Part shown: one piece after another, positions 34,901-42,964 of the stretch
How positions within the stretch are numbered: the stretch's first letter is position 1
How the letters are laid out: each line of letters begins with the position of its first letter
From: an uncultured Flavobacteriaceae bacterium
Lineage (GTDB): Bacteria; Bacteroidota; Bacteroidia; Flavobacteriales; Flavobacteriaceae
NCBI GenBank assembly: GCA_947500585.1
Contig: CANMSN010000010.1
Location: forward strand, 1 to 64,000
Reading direction: 5' to 3'
DNA length: 64,000 nt
The notes under the pieces: model-generated
Database searches by the model: none
What the model saw: only the letters and a program-made list of their open reading frames with translations
Told to the model about the DNA's origin: nothing
Position numbers and translations under genes: made by a program

Positions 34901-35034
34901 ACCGTTATCTCAGGTATATCAATATCTGGCATTAAAGACACTGGGATAAACCCAAAGGCATACAAACCTAAAATAAGGATGCCTAAGGTGGTCATTAAAA
35001 CAGCTATGGGTTTATAGATTAGAAAATTTACCAT
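31945..35034 (-). CDS. RND efflux permease, AcrB/HAE1-like (proximal copy)
   Basis: The protein has 1029 residues and the full RND plan: TM1 at about 10-30, a first porter domain, 'LSGLVLGIGLMIDNSIIVIDN' as TM4 with the conserved Asp, a second porter domain from about 560, and C-terminal TMs with 'MIGIVVMCGIIINDSILKVDTI'. It is the inner-membrane, proton-driven part of a tripartite pump. It lies with an adaptor and a TolC-like gene in one run and overlaps the TolC-like gene by 14 bp. A transglutaminase-like gene is inserted between permease and adaptor, which is unusual for a drug efflux operon and points to a dedicated cargo. Confidence 0.92.
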   Translation of the reverse strand: MVNFLIYKPIAVLMTTLGILILGLYAFGFIPVSLMPDIDIPEITVQVSAENMSARQLEDVVVKQLRRNLMQVSHLKDIKTETSSEKAILRLRFNHGTKIDYSFIEVNEKIDRAMGSFPNTIKRPKVIKASATDIPVFYLNMTLKAGSKKTEKSSQNHLYPVTQEFIDFNRFANHVIRKRIEQISEVAMIDVSGLVASEILIIPDYNKLSALNISLDELESTIKKHDLEIGSLLIKDNQYQYDVRLGTSLNNIQEIENIYINKNNRLFQLKELAQVLEHPQNRTGLVLSNSKEAITMAIIKQSDARMGDLKDSLNTLLNYLEKDYPNIDFSISRDQTKLLDYVINNLFQSLLWGMLLAFGIMFLFLKNVKSPLLIGITIPISIIVCLFCFQLFSVSINIISLSGLVLGIGLMIDNSIIVIDNITQFREQGESLSKACILGTNEVLKPLLSSALTTCAVFLPLVFLSGISGALFYDQALAVTTGLFASLLVSITVLPVLYRLFHFKDTNKVGRIGRFLAHANTLDYAALYERGFRWVMRKQRISWGVCLLLLIAAIGLFMMLPKTTMPNFSTSETLLKIDWNNQINVEENKRRVLELLEFVEDNTVNHTALVGTQQFVLDKETEARTSETTIYLQCKSPESLAGIQNDISHYILNKYPIALYEYKAVDNIFNLIFSDDEAPLVARLRPVENLGSYQNGQLQNVWYLVQQNLDNLELKPIAWQDYMTLVADKEKLMTYDVDSNTLFNTLKSAFNEREIVSIIDNQNFVPVILGSTSKNIEAVLSETMITSKDSAVFHVQDFVKVATSKDLKTISGGKEGEYFPLELQVEDNVVESTMQDVKGMLLKNKSYDVNFSGSFFSNQELIGELKIVLLISLVLLYFILASQFESFLIPLIILIEVPLGLAGAFLFLKLFGMSINLMSMIGIVVMCGIIINDSILKVDTIIQLQRKGSSLMKALLIAGQRRLKPILMTSLTTILALVPLLFSSGLGAELQAPLAIALIGGMLLGTLVSLYFIPLCYYYLAKNKIYAKK

Positions 35035-35061
35035 ATTATTTTGTATGTCTATATGTATGAT

Positions 35062-37107
35062 TTACCACCAAACTTGAGAGTTTTTTTCATAGGTAAAAAC
35101 TCTTGATTTTTTTAAATCATCATCTATACGAATTAACTTTAAAAGAGCATTTTTTGGTACGTTGTCAAAATAAACATGAGGTTTTATTGCTTTTTTATTT
35201 CCTAAAGAAACCCATTGATTGTCCCAATAAAATAATTCATATAATTTATTAGGGCAAATATCTAATTTGGTGATATATCTACTTATAGCAATTTCGTCAA
35301 TAGCAACAGAACTTTTAAAATCTATTATAATATGTAAAGAATCTTTTTTCAATTCTTTATTTTCAATGAATTCTTTGTTTTCAATGAAGGTGTTATAATC
35401 CTTATCAAAAAGTTTCATAAGCTCTTCAAGAGAGGTATCGTCATCACCAACAATATTGGGCATTATAATCTTACCTCCTGATTTGAATCTGATTTCAGCT
35501 GTCCCATAATAGGCCTCTGGATGTATTTTAAATCGCAAGAACCTATACTTTTTATTAGATAAAATCATCTCTGGATTAAACTCCCAATCTGGTGTGTTAA
35601 CGAGGCTATGAAGAAGAATTTCATCTGAAAAATCAGATTGATTAGATGCATATATTTTGGTATTAACCCAAAGCTTACTCCTATTAAGTTTAGTCACAAC
35701 ACCTTTTGCGCTTAATCTATTGTAGACTCCATTTAATAAAATTTCTTCTTTTTGTACTCTAGGATTTAAATAATTGATTTTACCAGTCATATCTAGTATA
35801 AAGGGATTAGATATTGGGTCTAAAATCCCGTTTTTGTAAAAAACTGGCAAATACACTATGCCTTTTCCCATTTTTTGAAAACTTACAATTTGGTCATTTA
35901 TTTCCCCCCATTGCACAGGCACCCATTTGTTTTGGTTAAATACACATAAGTAAGCGTAATATGTATCCGTTGGTATTTCAGTTGGAATCTCTAACTCGAC
36001 CGAGACTGCATCAAAATACTCTTCTGAAACATCTAACTTTCTAATCTTTCTAAATAAGGATGGAATATTGTTAATATCTACTCGGCTATCACTCAATGGT
36101 CCTTCAATATAATTTACAAAAGTTTTTCTATACACTTTAGGTAACTTAAATGGTCCCCAAACAGTATCTATATTTATATTATTGTAAATTCTTTTATACT
36201 TCCAGCGATCTTCATCCCAGAATGATTCAAATGGATATGTAACATTATCATAAATTACTGAATTCCATGAATGACTACCTTTTCTATTTCCCCATGCAGG
36301 TACATAATCCACACATACAGGAAACCCTAATGAGGTTAAAAGTTTAACGTTAAAATCGCATTTATGTTCACAAGAACCAGCCTTTGAAAGCATAAAGTCT
36401 GAATTTTTTACAAAAGGATAATTTCTCATTTTAATAGAAACTTTATAATCTTTGTATTCATGAAGAATACTATCAAATAATATAGTAATGGGCAAAGAGT
36501 AGTTTTCTTTTACCTTTTTAAAATGACGATTTATAAAAAGTGATTTCCATGATTCTAGTGATTCGCCTGGTTTGCCTTTATACGGAAGTATATAATTATA
36601 GAAATTCTGTATGGAAAGTTTATCTCTGTATGGGTTTTCATGCCACACCTTATAAGAATTATTAATATTTAGTATTAGTTGTCTAGAATTTAGTATTTTA
36701 AGATCCTCAGTAGCCTTATTATAAACAAATTCAGCAGGCGGAAATTGAGATGTTATTTTTTCCCATTCTTTTTTTTCTAAAACATTTCTATCTATATCAT
36801 CCAGACCTAATTTGCCTATGGAATCTCTTATTGTGGATATTTTACGATAATGCTTTAAGTAAGTTGTATCATAAGAAAAGTGGAGCTTCATGTTTTCTAT
36901 CAGCCACTTTGCTGCTTTTAGTTTATCTGGACTCTTATCTATGTTTGTGTAATGATTAATTACTTTTTCTAGTTCTTTTCTATTTTCTCCCGAAATTTTT
37001 AAAGAAGATTCTAATTCAGAAGGATTAAGCTTCCACTTGAGAACAAAAAAAACTATTCCGATAATTAATACAATTAATATCTTTTTTTTGGTGCTTAAAT
37101 TTTTCAT
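35062..37107 (-). CDS. Transglutaminase-like membrane-anchored protein
   Basis: The protein has 681 residues with a single N-terminal membrane helix (about 9-24), so it is anchored and faces the periplasm. The transglutaminase/papain-like core is marked by Cys246 in AGSCEHKCDF and His279 in KGSHSWNSV; a following Asp near 286-298 would complete the triad. Additional Cys250 and Cys265 are close. Beta domains follow, and the last ~170 residues look like a discoidin-type sandwich. A short internal repeat (FIENKE twice) occurs near residue 575. It could be a protease or acyl transferase acting on an exported product. Of all genes in the array it is the best candidate for a modifying enzyme. Confidence 0.75.
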   Translation of the reverse strand: MKNLSTKKKILIVLIIGIVFFVLKWKLNPSELESSLKISGENRKELEKVINHYTNIDKSPDKLKAAKWLIENMKLHFSYDTTYLKHYRKISTIRDSIGKLGLDDIDRNVLEKKEWEKITSQFPPAEFVYNKATEDLKILNSRQLILNINNSYKVWHENPYRDKLSIQNFYNYILPYKGKPGESLESWKSLFINRHFKKVKENYSLPITILFDSILHEYKDYKVSIKMRNYPFVKNSDFMLSKAGSCEHKCDFNVKLLTSLGFPVCVDYVPAWGNRKGSHSWNSVIYDNVTYPFESFWDEDRWKYKRIYNNINIDTVWGPFKLPKVYRKTFVNYIEGPLSDSRVDINNIPSLFRKIRKLDVSEEYFDAVSVELEIPTEIPTDTYYAYLCVFNQNKWVPVQWGEINDQIVSFQKMGKGIVYLPVFYKNGILDPISNPFILDMTGKINYLNPRVQKEEILLNGVYNRLSAKGVVTKLNRSKLWVNTKIYASNQSDFSDEILLHSLVNTPDWEFNPEMILSNKKYRFLRFKIHPEAYYGTAEIRFKSGGKIIMPNIVGDDDTSLEELMKLFDKDYNTFIENKEFIENKELKKDSLHIIIDFKSSVAIDEIAISRYITKLDICPNKLYELFYWDNQWVSLGNKKAIKPHVYFDNVPKNALLKLIRIDDDLKKSRVFTYEKNSQVWW

Positions 37108-37163
37108 TTTTTATAATTATTACATAAACCACGTAAACATTTGGAAAATACAAATCCATTTAT

Positions 37164-38276
37164 TTATTGTTTTATAATTACTTTTGTATCATGAGCTAAA
37201 TTTAAATTCCCAGAAATAATAATAGTATCTCCTGGTTTTAATGAAGCACTACTTTTATCAGGGTGAGGTATTACTGTATATTCACTGCTATTCTCATTGG
37301 TAGTTTGTATATAAGTCCAATAAGTTTTACCTGATTTAAGTGTAAATAATACTTCTTGGTTTTGTCTTAAAATAACCGCTTCTTTTGGCACAACAAATTG
37401 ATTTGTAACGTCTTTTTGAATACGTACTTTCACATTCATACCTTCCATTAAATTTCCATCATTTTTTACTTTGGCTTTTACCAAAATAGTTCCATCTTTT
37501 TCTACTAATGGATTAATAGTAACCACACGTCCTTCGTAGATTTTATTGAGAGCAAAAGGCTGCATTTCTATTTTTGTATTTGTCGATATTTCACCAACTT
37601 CTGATTCTATTAAATAAAATTCAATCTCAAAAACCGCATCATTTATAAGTGTAATAATAGCTTCTCCAGCATTAATTTGCTCATACTGCTTACTTTTAAT
37701 ATTAGCGACTTTACCATTAAAAGGCGCTTTTAATTTTACTGCTTTTAAATTAAATTGGGCATTTTCTAATTCATGTAAGGCATCTTTATAACCAGAACGG
37801 ATAGCCAACATGTTATACTCCTTTTTAGGAATGCTATCTTCCTTAAATGATTCATATCCTCGACCAATAAGTTTATCTTGAAATTCTAATTCGGTTTTTT
37901 TTAAATTGATTTCAGCTTTTGTTAGTGCTTGCTGGTAGGTAAAGGCCTTTAAAGTCGCTAGTGTTTGTCCCTTTTTTACATAGTCACCGTTACTTACATG
38001 TATTTTTTCAAGGATTTCTGTAAGCTCAAACTTTAAATCGTTCTTTTGAAGAGCAACCAATTTGCCATTACTTACAATTTCTTTTTTAAAAACACCATTT
38101 TTAAGCACCATAACATCAACCTCATTTTTTTCAGGTAAAAATTGTTTTTTTTCTATAGTTTCAACTTTCTTTTCTTTATGTTTTGTGTCAGAACAATTTG
38201 TGAAAAGAAATAAGGCTAATAGTATAAAAAAATGCATTAGTTTTTTTTGGTGACTTATTCTTTGGATTGAATACAT
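37164..38276 (-). CDS. Periplasmic adaptor (membrane fusion) lipoprotein of RND pump
   Basis: The protein has 370 residues with a lipobox at about residue 28 (LFTNCSD); Met14 is an alternative start that shortens the N-terminus. The lipoyl-like hairpin is split around a coiled coil: 'EKIHVSNGDYVKKGQTLATL', 'ALTKAEINLKKTELEF' and 'VKLKAPFNGKVANIKSKQYE'. A beta-barrel part ('INPLVEKDGTILVKAKVKN', 'EGMNVKVRI') follows. It links the permease to the TolC-like channel. The start overlaps the stop of the O-antigen-ligase-like gene by one base. Confidence 0.9.
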   Translation of the reverse strand: MYSIQRISHQKKLMHFFILLALFLFTNCSDTKHKEKKVETIEKKQFLPEKNEVDVMVLKNGVFKKEIVSNGKLVALQKNDLKFELTEILEKIHVSNGDYVKKGQTLATLKAFTYQQALTKAEINLKKTELEFQDKLIGRGYESFKEDSIPKKEYNMLAIRSGYKDALHELENAQFNLKAVKLKAPFNGKVANIKSKQYEQINAGEAIITLINDAVFEIEFYLIESEVGEISTNTKIEMQPFALNKIYEGRVVTINPLVEKDGTILVKAKVKNDGNLMEGMNVKVRIQKDVTNQFVVPKEAVILRQNQEVLFTLKSGKTYWTYIQTTNENSSEYTVIPHPDKSSASLKPGDTIIISGNLNLAHDTKVIIKQ

Positions 38277-40171
38277 TATTTAATAGGTTTTTCAGTACGT
38301 TTTATAATCATTTTCATTTCTGCTTGTATTTCTCTAATTGCTGTTGAGGGTACTTTTATATCTTTATCTAGTAGTTTTTGAGCTATAGCAATTGCTTTTG
38401 TTGTTTCACCACTTTCTTCGTATAATTTTGCTAATAAGTACATGGGGTAAAACCTAATGGGTATCATATTGGCAGCATGTTGATAAGCAGTTTCGGCCTT
38501 CCCATATTGTTTTAAATTTTTGTAACTATCGCCTAAAGTAGTTTCTATAATAGTTGTGTTTAAATGTAATTTAGCGTCCTCTAATATATTTACAGCTTGG
38601 GCATCTTGCTTATTCATTGACAGTGCTTTCCCATAATTCATTAAAAAATCACCATCTTTTTTTAATTCTGGATACACTTTTTCATATTCTTTTATAGCAC
38701 TGTCATAATCACCATACTGATAGCTATTCAAAGCAGATTTCCATGTTTTTAAACTTTGTTCTAAGGCATTTGAGTATTGTGTAACTTTAACAATGTAAAT
38801 AACACCTATGCTTAGAACCGCTATTTTGGATGGTATTAAAATCTGTTTTTTTGCTTTGAACTCTTTAAAGAAGACATACTTTCTAATATCCAAAGTAGAT
38901 AATAAGGCTAGAGTTAATACTAGAATTAATTTAATTGGTAATATTTGCATCGGATAAGAAAAAAATGCAAAACACCCTATAGCTAGTATGCCAGAGCTTA
39001 AAACAGCAAACAAAAATTTATGCTCTTTTTCAACCTTTGTTTTGAATATTATATAAAGTAAGACACCTAAAAGCAATGCTCCAATAAGTCCGTTTTCTGT
39101 TATAAATTGTAGCCATTCATTAAAAGCATAATACGTGTTATCGGCAACTAAGGCTTCTTGAGTTTCACCCTTTTTAACAAAATAGTTTGCTTGAGAATTC
39201 ATATAGTGAGTTCTAAAACGATCGAAACCCACTCCAAAAAAAGGATTTTCTTTAATTACTTGTGTAGTAACCTTCCAAATAAATAGCCGACCATCTGAAG
39301 ACTCTTTTTTAAAATTATAAATACCAAACAATACTGAACAAATAGCAACGACAAATACTATGGCTAGTATAGTTTTTCTTATTTTCCCACTTTTACTTAA
39401 AAATTTATTTAAAATAGAATATCGATATTCTATTAAAATTAGACTACTTAAAATCACAGCTATCCAAGCCGCTCTTGAGCGTGTTGAAGGTAAAACAAGA
39501 GTGATACTTATAATAGATATAAGAGACAAAGATTCAAGAACAATTACTATTAACCTATTTACTAATACTTTATTTTTAATTTGTATATATTCAATTATTT
39601 TTTCTTTAAATAAATATATACCAAAGGTAATAGGCCAAACAGCTGTTAAAAAACCTGCATATGGACCAGAGTTAAAAAAACTTCCTGTTAATTTAAAGCT
39701 TGAATGATTTGATGAATAGTATCCTAGTAATTGCAAGTTGCCGTAAACAGCTTGTATAATACCTGAGGCGACTATAGCCAGCAAAAGCCAGATAAAATTT
39801 TTAGAAGTTAAGCTTCTCAATATAAGATATAAAAGGCTCAATCCTAGTAATTCTATAAATCGAATGGAAAACCCATAATGCGATTGTATAAAATATCTAT
39901 TAACGATAATAAAAATGACTATTACAGAAACACAAATATCAATTCTTGATATTTTTAAAGAAAATAGTTTGTATCTGTTAAAGATTATATTAAGAATATA
40001 CAAACTTAATATAATCAGTAGCATATAAATAAAAAAGAATGTTTTTGATGTTATAGTAGAATTAACAAAATCAGTCTGGTTTATAGAGGGAATAATTAAA
40101 TACAGAAAAAGAAATGTTAATAATAAAAGAGTAAAATAGAAATTTATTTTTTTACTAAAATGAAGAATCAC
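38276..40171 (-). CDS. O-antigen-ligase-like membrane protein with C-terminal TPR repeats
   Basis: The protein has 631 residues from a GTG; no ATG lies upstream in frame and the next Met is deep in the second helix. About ten to twelve membrane segments cover residues 10-460. A Wzy_C-type periplasmic loop contains 'NPFFGVGFDRFRTHYMNSQA' (about 315-335) and 'NEWLQFITENGLIGALLLG'. From about 470 on there are TPR units ('SYQYGDYDSAIKEYEKVYPE', 'AETAYQHAANMIPIRFYPMYLLAKLYEESG'). Family members ligate or polymerise undecaprenyl-linked glycans. With no glycan genes around, it may act on another substrate, for example glycosylating or anchoring an exported peptide. It is the first gene of the array. 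Confidence 0.82.
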   Translation of the reverse strand: MILHFSKKINFYFTLLLLTFLFLYLIIPSINQTDFVNSTITSKTFFFIYMLLIILSLYILNIIFNRYKLFSLKISRIDICVSVIVIFIIVNRYFIQSHYGFSIRFIELLGLSLLYLILRSLTSKNFIWLLLAIVASGIIQAVYGNLQLLGYYSSNHSSFKLTGSFFNSGPYAGFLTAVWPITFGIYLFKEKIIEYIQIKNKVLVNRLIVIVLESLSLISIISITLVLPSTRSRAAWIAVILSSLILIEYRYSILNKFLSKSGKIRKTILAIVFVVAICSVLFGIYNFKKESSDGRLFIWKVTTQVIKENPFFGVGFDRFRTHYMNSQANYFVKKGETQEALVADNTYYAFNEWLQFITENGLIGALLLGVLLYIIFKTKVEKEHKFLFAVLSSGILAIGCFAFFSYPMQILPIKLILVLTLALLSTLDIRKYVFFKEFKAKKQILIPSKIAVLSIGVIYIVKVTQYSNALEQSLKTWKSALNSYQYGDYDSAIKEYEKVYPELKKDGDFLMNYGKALSMNKQDAQAVNILEDAKLHLNTTIIETTLGDSYKNLKQYGKAETAYQHAANMIPIRFYPMYLLAKLYEESGETTKAIAIAQKLLDKDIKVPSTAIREIQAEMKMIIKRTEKPIK

Positions 40172-40633
40172 GTCTCTTTAAATTTATTTATTAATCTTAT
40201 TATAAAAAATTCAACTTTTCATTTTCAAAATAGTTCAAGCGACAGTTTTGAAAAGATTAGTTTTAGTGAGAGAAATACTTACTGTTATTAAAATACAAAT
40301 CAGATACAAAAAATTATATTTTATCACTCAAATTATATAATTTCTTGATCTCTTGTTCCAAAACTTTACTTCAGCAAAAAACCTATACCCTTATTTTAAT
40401 AAGTAAGATACATACCAAGATTTCTTTTTACTCAATATACTTCATAGGAATATTAAGTTATTCTACAAGAATCATGGTAATTAGTGATATAATTGTTTGT
40501 TATACATAATAAAACAATGCTTTAAATTTAGTTTAATCTGTATTATTTAGTTTACATAAATAATCATATTATTATGACAATCAAAAATTGAAAAAGGGTG
40601 ACAAAAAAATAAAAAAAACACTTAAAAATTTAA
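40172..40633. other. AT-rich non-coding stretch upstream of the export array
   Basis: No gene of length is visible here. The sequence must contain the promoter for the minus-strand array beginning at 40171, but I found no complete TTG/TAnnTTTG pair on that strand. The rest appears to be decayed DNA continuous with the pseudogenes to the right. Confidence 0.5.
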
Positions 40634-40762
40634 ACCCGTCCAGTAACGTACACTAATATTGGAGGTGAAATTGGCCTTTCTGCAGCTGTTTTAGGTATTG
40701 TAGGAGTTATAATTTATGCCGCAGCAGGTTTACAAGATATAGCTAGCAGTTATCTTAATTGA
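40634..40762 (+). pseudogene. Remnant of a hydrophobic GG-containing peptide
   Basis: The frame from 40634 to the TGA at 40760-40762 has no start codon and begins right after a stop. It reads TRPVTYTNIGGEIGLS followed by a hydrophobic helix 'AAVLGIVGVIIYAAAG' and a short tail LQDIASSYLN. A double Gly before a hydrophobic core is reminiscent of small bacteriocin-like peptides, but I cannot assign a family. The missing start suggests a broken gene. Confidence 0.4.
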
Positions 40763-40767
40763 AAACA

Positions 40768-40872
40768 ATGAGTCAGTTAGTTGTAAACGGAGAGACACTT
40801 TACAATTTTGATTATAGTATTTCTCATACTATGGCATTTAATTTTGGAGACAAAAAGATAATGGAGTTATGA
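40768..40872 (+). CDS. Short ORF, 34 codons, unknown
   Basis: ATG at 40768 to TGA at 40870. The product begins MSQLVVNGETLYNFDYSISH. It starts five bases after the GG-peptide remnant and overlaps the next short ORF by four bases (ATGA), so the three may once have formed an operon. No family is recognised, and it may be non-functional now. Confidence 0.3.
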   Translation: MSQLVVNGETLYNFDYSISHTMAFNFGDKKIMEL

Positions 40873-41045
40873 AAAGAATACAGTACAAATTTGATTTAGT
40901 AAATATATTATGCCCTAGTAAAAAACGATTAAAAATTTCTAGGAAATTCCATAATCTTTGCTGCTTAAAAATGTGTTATGAAAATGGGCTAAGGGTTTTG
41001 TTGACTGGTAACGTATTATATATGATCTTAAACAATAATATTTGA
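40869..41045 (+). CDS. Short ORF, 58 codons, unknown
   Basis: ATG at 40869 to TGA at 41043-41045. It is basic, with three Cys (LCCLKMC region) and no clear signal peptide. The stop touches the DUF2490-like pseudogene. Composition is not convincing for a real protein; it is listed because the four-base overlap with the ORF before it is suggestive. Confidence 0.25.
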   Translation: MKRIQYKFDLVNILCPSKKRLKISRKFHNLCCLKMCYENGLRVLLTGNVLYMILNNNI

Positions 41046-41587
41046 ATCAAAATTTCTTAAACATTAATATCAGACATGGACTTTCTGGTGATTGGAGCTT
41101 AAATTCAAGAATAGAATTTAGACAAATTTTAAAGGAAGGATTGTTTAATCAATCTGAAAATTTCAATTATAATTATATACATACCGATTTAGGGTCTATT
41201 ATTTCCTTAAAAGGAAGTTTAAATAATTCAATGGGGGGAGGTTATCTTATTAGACTAAAAGATAATTCTAATATGCATCGATTTATACAACAGATTATTT
41301 TTAGAACGGAATACAATTCTATTAGATTATCTCATAGGTTTCGATCCGACCAAAGTTTTGACAAATAAGATGCTCCGGAGTTTCGTTTCAGATATAGAAT
41401 ATCATTTGAGTTGCCTTTAAATGATAAAAATTCGAATTTAAAAGAGTTTTATTTGAGATTAAACAACGAATATTTAAATAATTTTAAAAATGGATATGAC
41501 CTTGAATTAAGAATAATACCTTTAATAGATTATACACTTTTTGAAAAACAACGTTTAGAATTTGGGTTTGATTACAGAGTCGATTAG
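41042..41587 (+). pseudogene. DUF2490-like outer-membrane protein, broken by an in-frame stop and 5' loss
   Basis: One frame runs from about 41039 to the TAG at 41585-41587 with a single TAA at 41366-41368 (after 'RFRSDQSFDK'). Joined, the two parts read like a DUF2490 barrel: 'NINIRHGLSGDWSLNSRIEF', 'HRFRSDQSF', then 'EFRFRYRISFELPL', 'EFYLRLNNEYLNNF' and 'QRLEFGFDYRVD'. The signal peptide and first ~40 residues are missing. It is clearly decayed. A sequencing error at 41366 would remove only the stop, not the 5' loss. Confidence 0.7.
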
Positions 41588-42070
41588 TTTATTAAAAGGA
41601 ATAAGCTCAGTCACAGGTTTTGGATTAGCATAAATTATTTTTGTGTACTCTAATTAGTAATTTGGTTTTGACCATTTAACCCAAAAATTGCACCTTCTGA
41701 AATAGACACTTTTCTTAATCCTTATTAATATAATAAGGCTCTACATCCAGACAAATTCAAAAAACGTTTAACTCCTCGTGATAAGTATCAAGGACTTTAT
41801 GCTTACACCTTCGGTGTATAGCTTAAATAACTTCTTTATTTTACGCATGTCTATCTGGTTGTTTGCCATAATCTTTTCTTCAAAAAAAGATTATTTTTTA
41901 ACAACAAATAGAATCGAATTTTAATGGTTCACTTTCATCTGGAATACTATGCTTACTTTCGTCCGTTTTTAGTGGTTCAGTTTAAACAGTTTTGGTGGTT
42001 TGTCCGTTTTTTGCACAAATTGCGTGCAAATTAAAAAAGCTTCAAAAGTTAAAAACCCCTGAAGCCTTTC
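41588..42070. other. Gene-poor decayed stretch with repeat motifs, possible IS end
   Basis: The stretch holds no intact gene. A remnant reads HPDKFKKRLTPRDKYQGLY… up to a TAG near 41820, like the C-terminus of a lost protein. Between about 41925 and 42010, TGGTTCA[C/G]TTT occurs twice (41925, 41973) and GTCCGTTTTT occurs twice (41961, 42002). These nested repeats look like the end of an insertion sequence, perhaps IS21-like, but no transposase was found. TTGCAC/GTGCAA at 42011-42029 form a small palindrome. Confidence 0.4.
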
Positions 42071-42078
42071 TATCACTG

Positions 42079-42152
42079 TGGAGAAGATCGGATTCGAACC
42101 GACGACCTCTTGACTGCCAGTCAAGCGCTCTAGCCAACTGAGCTACATCCCC
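42079..42152 (-). tRNA. tRNA-Ala (anticodon GGC)
   Basis: The gene has 74 bases. On the minus strand GGGGATG begins the acceptor stem and CTTCTCC closes it, with one T-T mismatch. G3-T70, the alanine identity pair, is present. The D arm has AGCTCAGTTGG. The anticodon stem CTTGA/TCAAG holds the loop CTGGCAG, giving GGC. The T arm has GGTTCGAATCC. The CCA end is not encoded (ACA follows). The decayed DNA to its left suggests past insertions near this tRNA. Confidence 0.95.
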
Positions 42153-42157
42153 GAATT

Positions 42158-42952
42158 TTATTTTAATCCTCGTAAAACTAATACAGGAATATTACTCGAA
42201 AAATCTTTTTTAAGAATAACATGCTTCTCCCATTTTTTAGTAAAAAACCCTCGTTTACGTCTTACAACACAAAGCATATCTGGATTGTGAGACTCAAAAT
42301 GTCTTAAAACACCCTGAAACGTTGTTGCGTTTTCTGTTTTCGTAGTTTTATTAACCACCTTGGTTAGTTCTTCTTCAACATCAAAATCGCCTTCATTGTA
42401 ATATGGCGTTTTTACTAATAATAGGTTAACATCTGCATTAAATTTATTTTTAATATCTATTAACGGCTTTAAAGCTTTTTCTTTCTTTATCGTTGCAGAT
42501 TTTAAAGCCAGCAAGATATTATTTATAGGACTAAATTTATAGCCCTCTGGTACAATTAGAGCAGGAATTTCTGTTTGCTTTATAATTCTTCCCGAAGTTT
42601 TTCCTAAAAACACCTCATCTTTAATAGAGTTTGTTCTAGGCTCAACTAAAATTAAATCAATAGAAGCCGCTTTACAGGCTAGCTCTAATGTATCAATTAA
42701 TTTCCCTTTTAATACTTTTACAGTAATATCAACATTCTTTTTATCAATCTTAGAAACCAAATCATTTAAAAAAGCGTTGCTTTCTCGTTCAATTATTTTA
42801 TCAACTTTAATCATAGTGCCAGCTTTGGTATAAACATTATACACTTGCACAATAAACAGATTTGCATTAAAAACTTCAGCAAAATCTACAGCATATTGCA
42901 AATGGCTTAAAGCATTTTTTGACGATCCAACTGGAACTAAAATATTCTTCAT
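42158..42952 (-). CDS. Universal stress protein, two UspA domains
   Basis: The protein has 264 residues, the length of a tandem UspA protein. The first domain starts 'MKNILVPVGSSKNALSHLQYAVDFAEVFNANLFIVQVY' and contains 'SGRIIKQTEIPALIVPEGYKF'. The second half is degenerate but ends 'SSNIPVLVLRGL'. The glycine-rich ATP loop (GxxGS) is weak: 'GKTSGRI' is the nearest form. It is a cytoplasmic stress or signalling protein. Its start is close to the divergent GNAT gene, and it lies five bases from the tRNA-Ala. Confidence 0.85.
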   Translation of the reverse strand: MKNILVPVGSSKNALSHLQYAVDFAEVFNANLFIVQVYNVYTKAGTMIKVDKIIERESNAFLNDLVSKIDKKNVDITVKVLKGKLIDTLELACKAASIDLILVEPRTNSIKDEVFLGKTSGRIIKQTEIPALIVPEGYKFSPINNILLALKSATIKKEKALKPLIDIKNKFNADVNLLLVKTPYYNEGDFDVEEELTKVVNKTTKTENATTFQGVLRHFESHNPDMLCVVRRKRGFFTKKWEKHVILKKDFSSNIPVLVLRGLK

Positions 42953-42964
42953 GACTTGTAAAGT

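Noticed and set aside
40634-40762. Functional bacteriocin gene
   Set aside because: No start codon exists in the frame, which begins directly after a stop. It is reported only as a remnant.
41042-41368. Intact 108-codon ORF
   Set aside because: It opens with TTG, lacks a signal peptide, and its frame continues beyond the TAA as the same barrel family, so it is part of a pseudogene.
42079-42152. tRNA-Gly
   Set aside because: The plus-strand loop reads CTGCCAG, but the gene is on the minus strand, where the loop CTGGCAG gives anticodon GGC. The G3-T70 pair is that of alanine.
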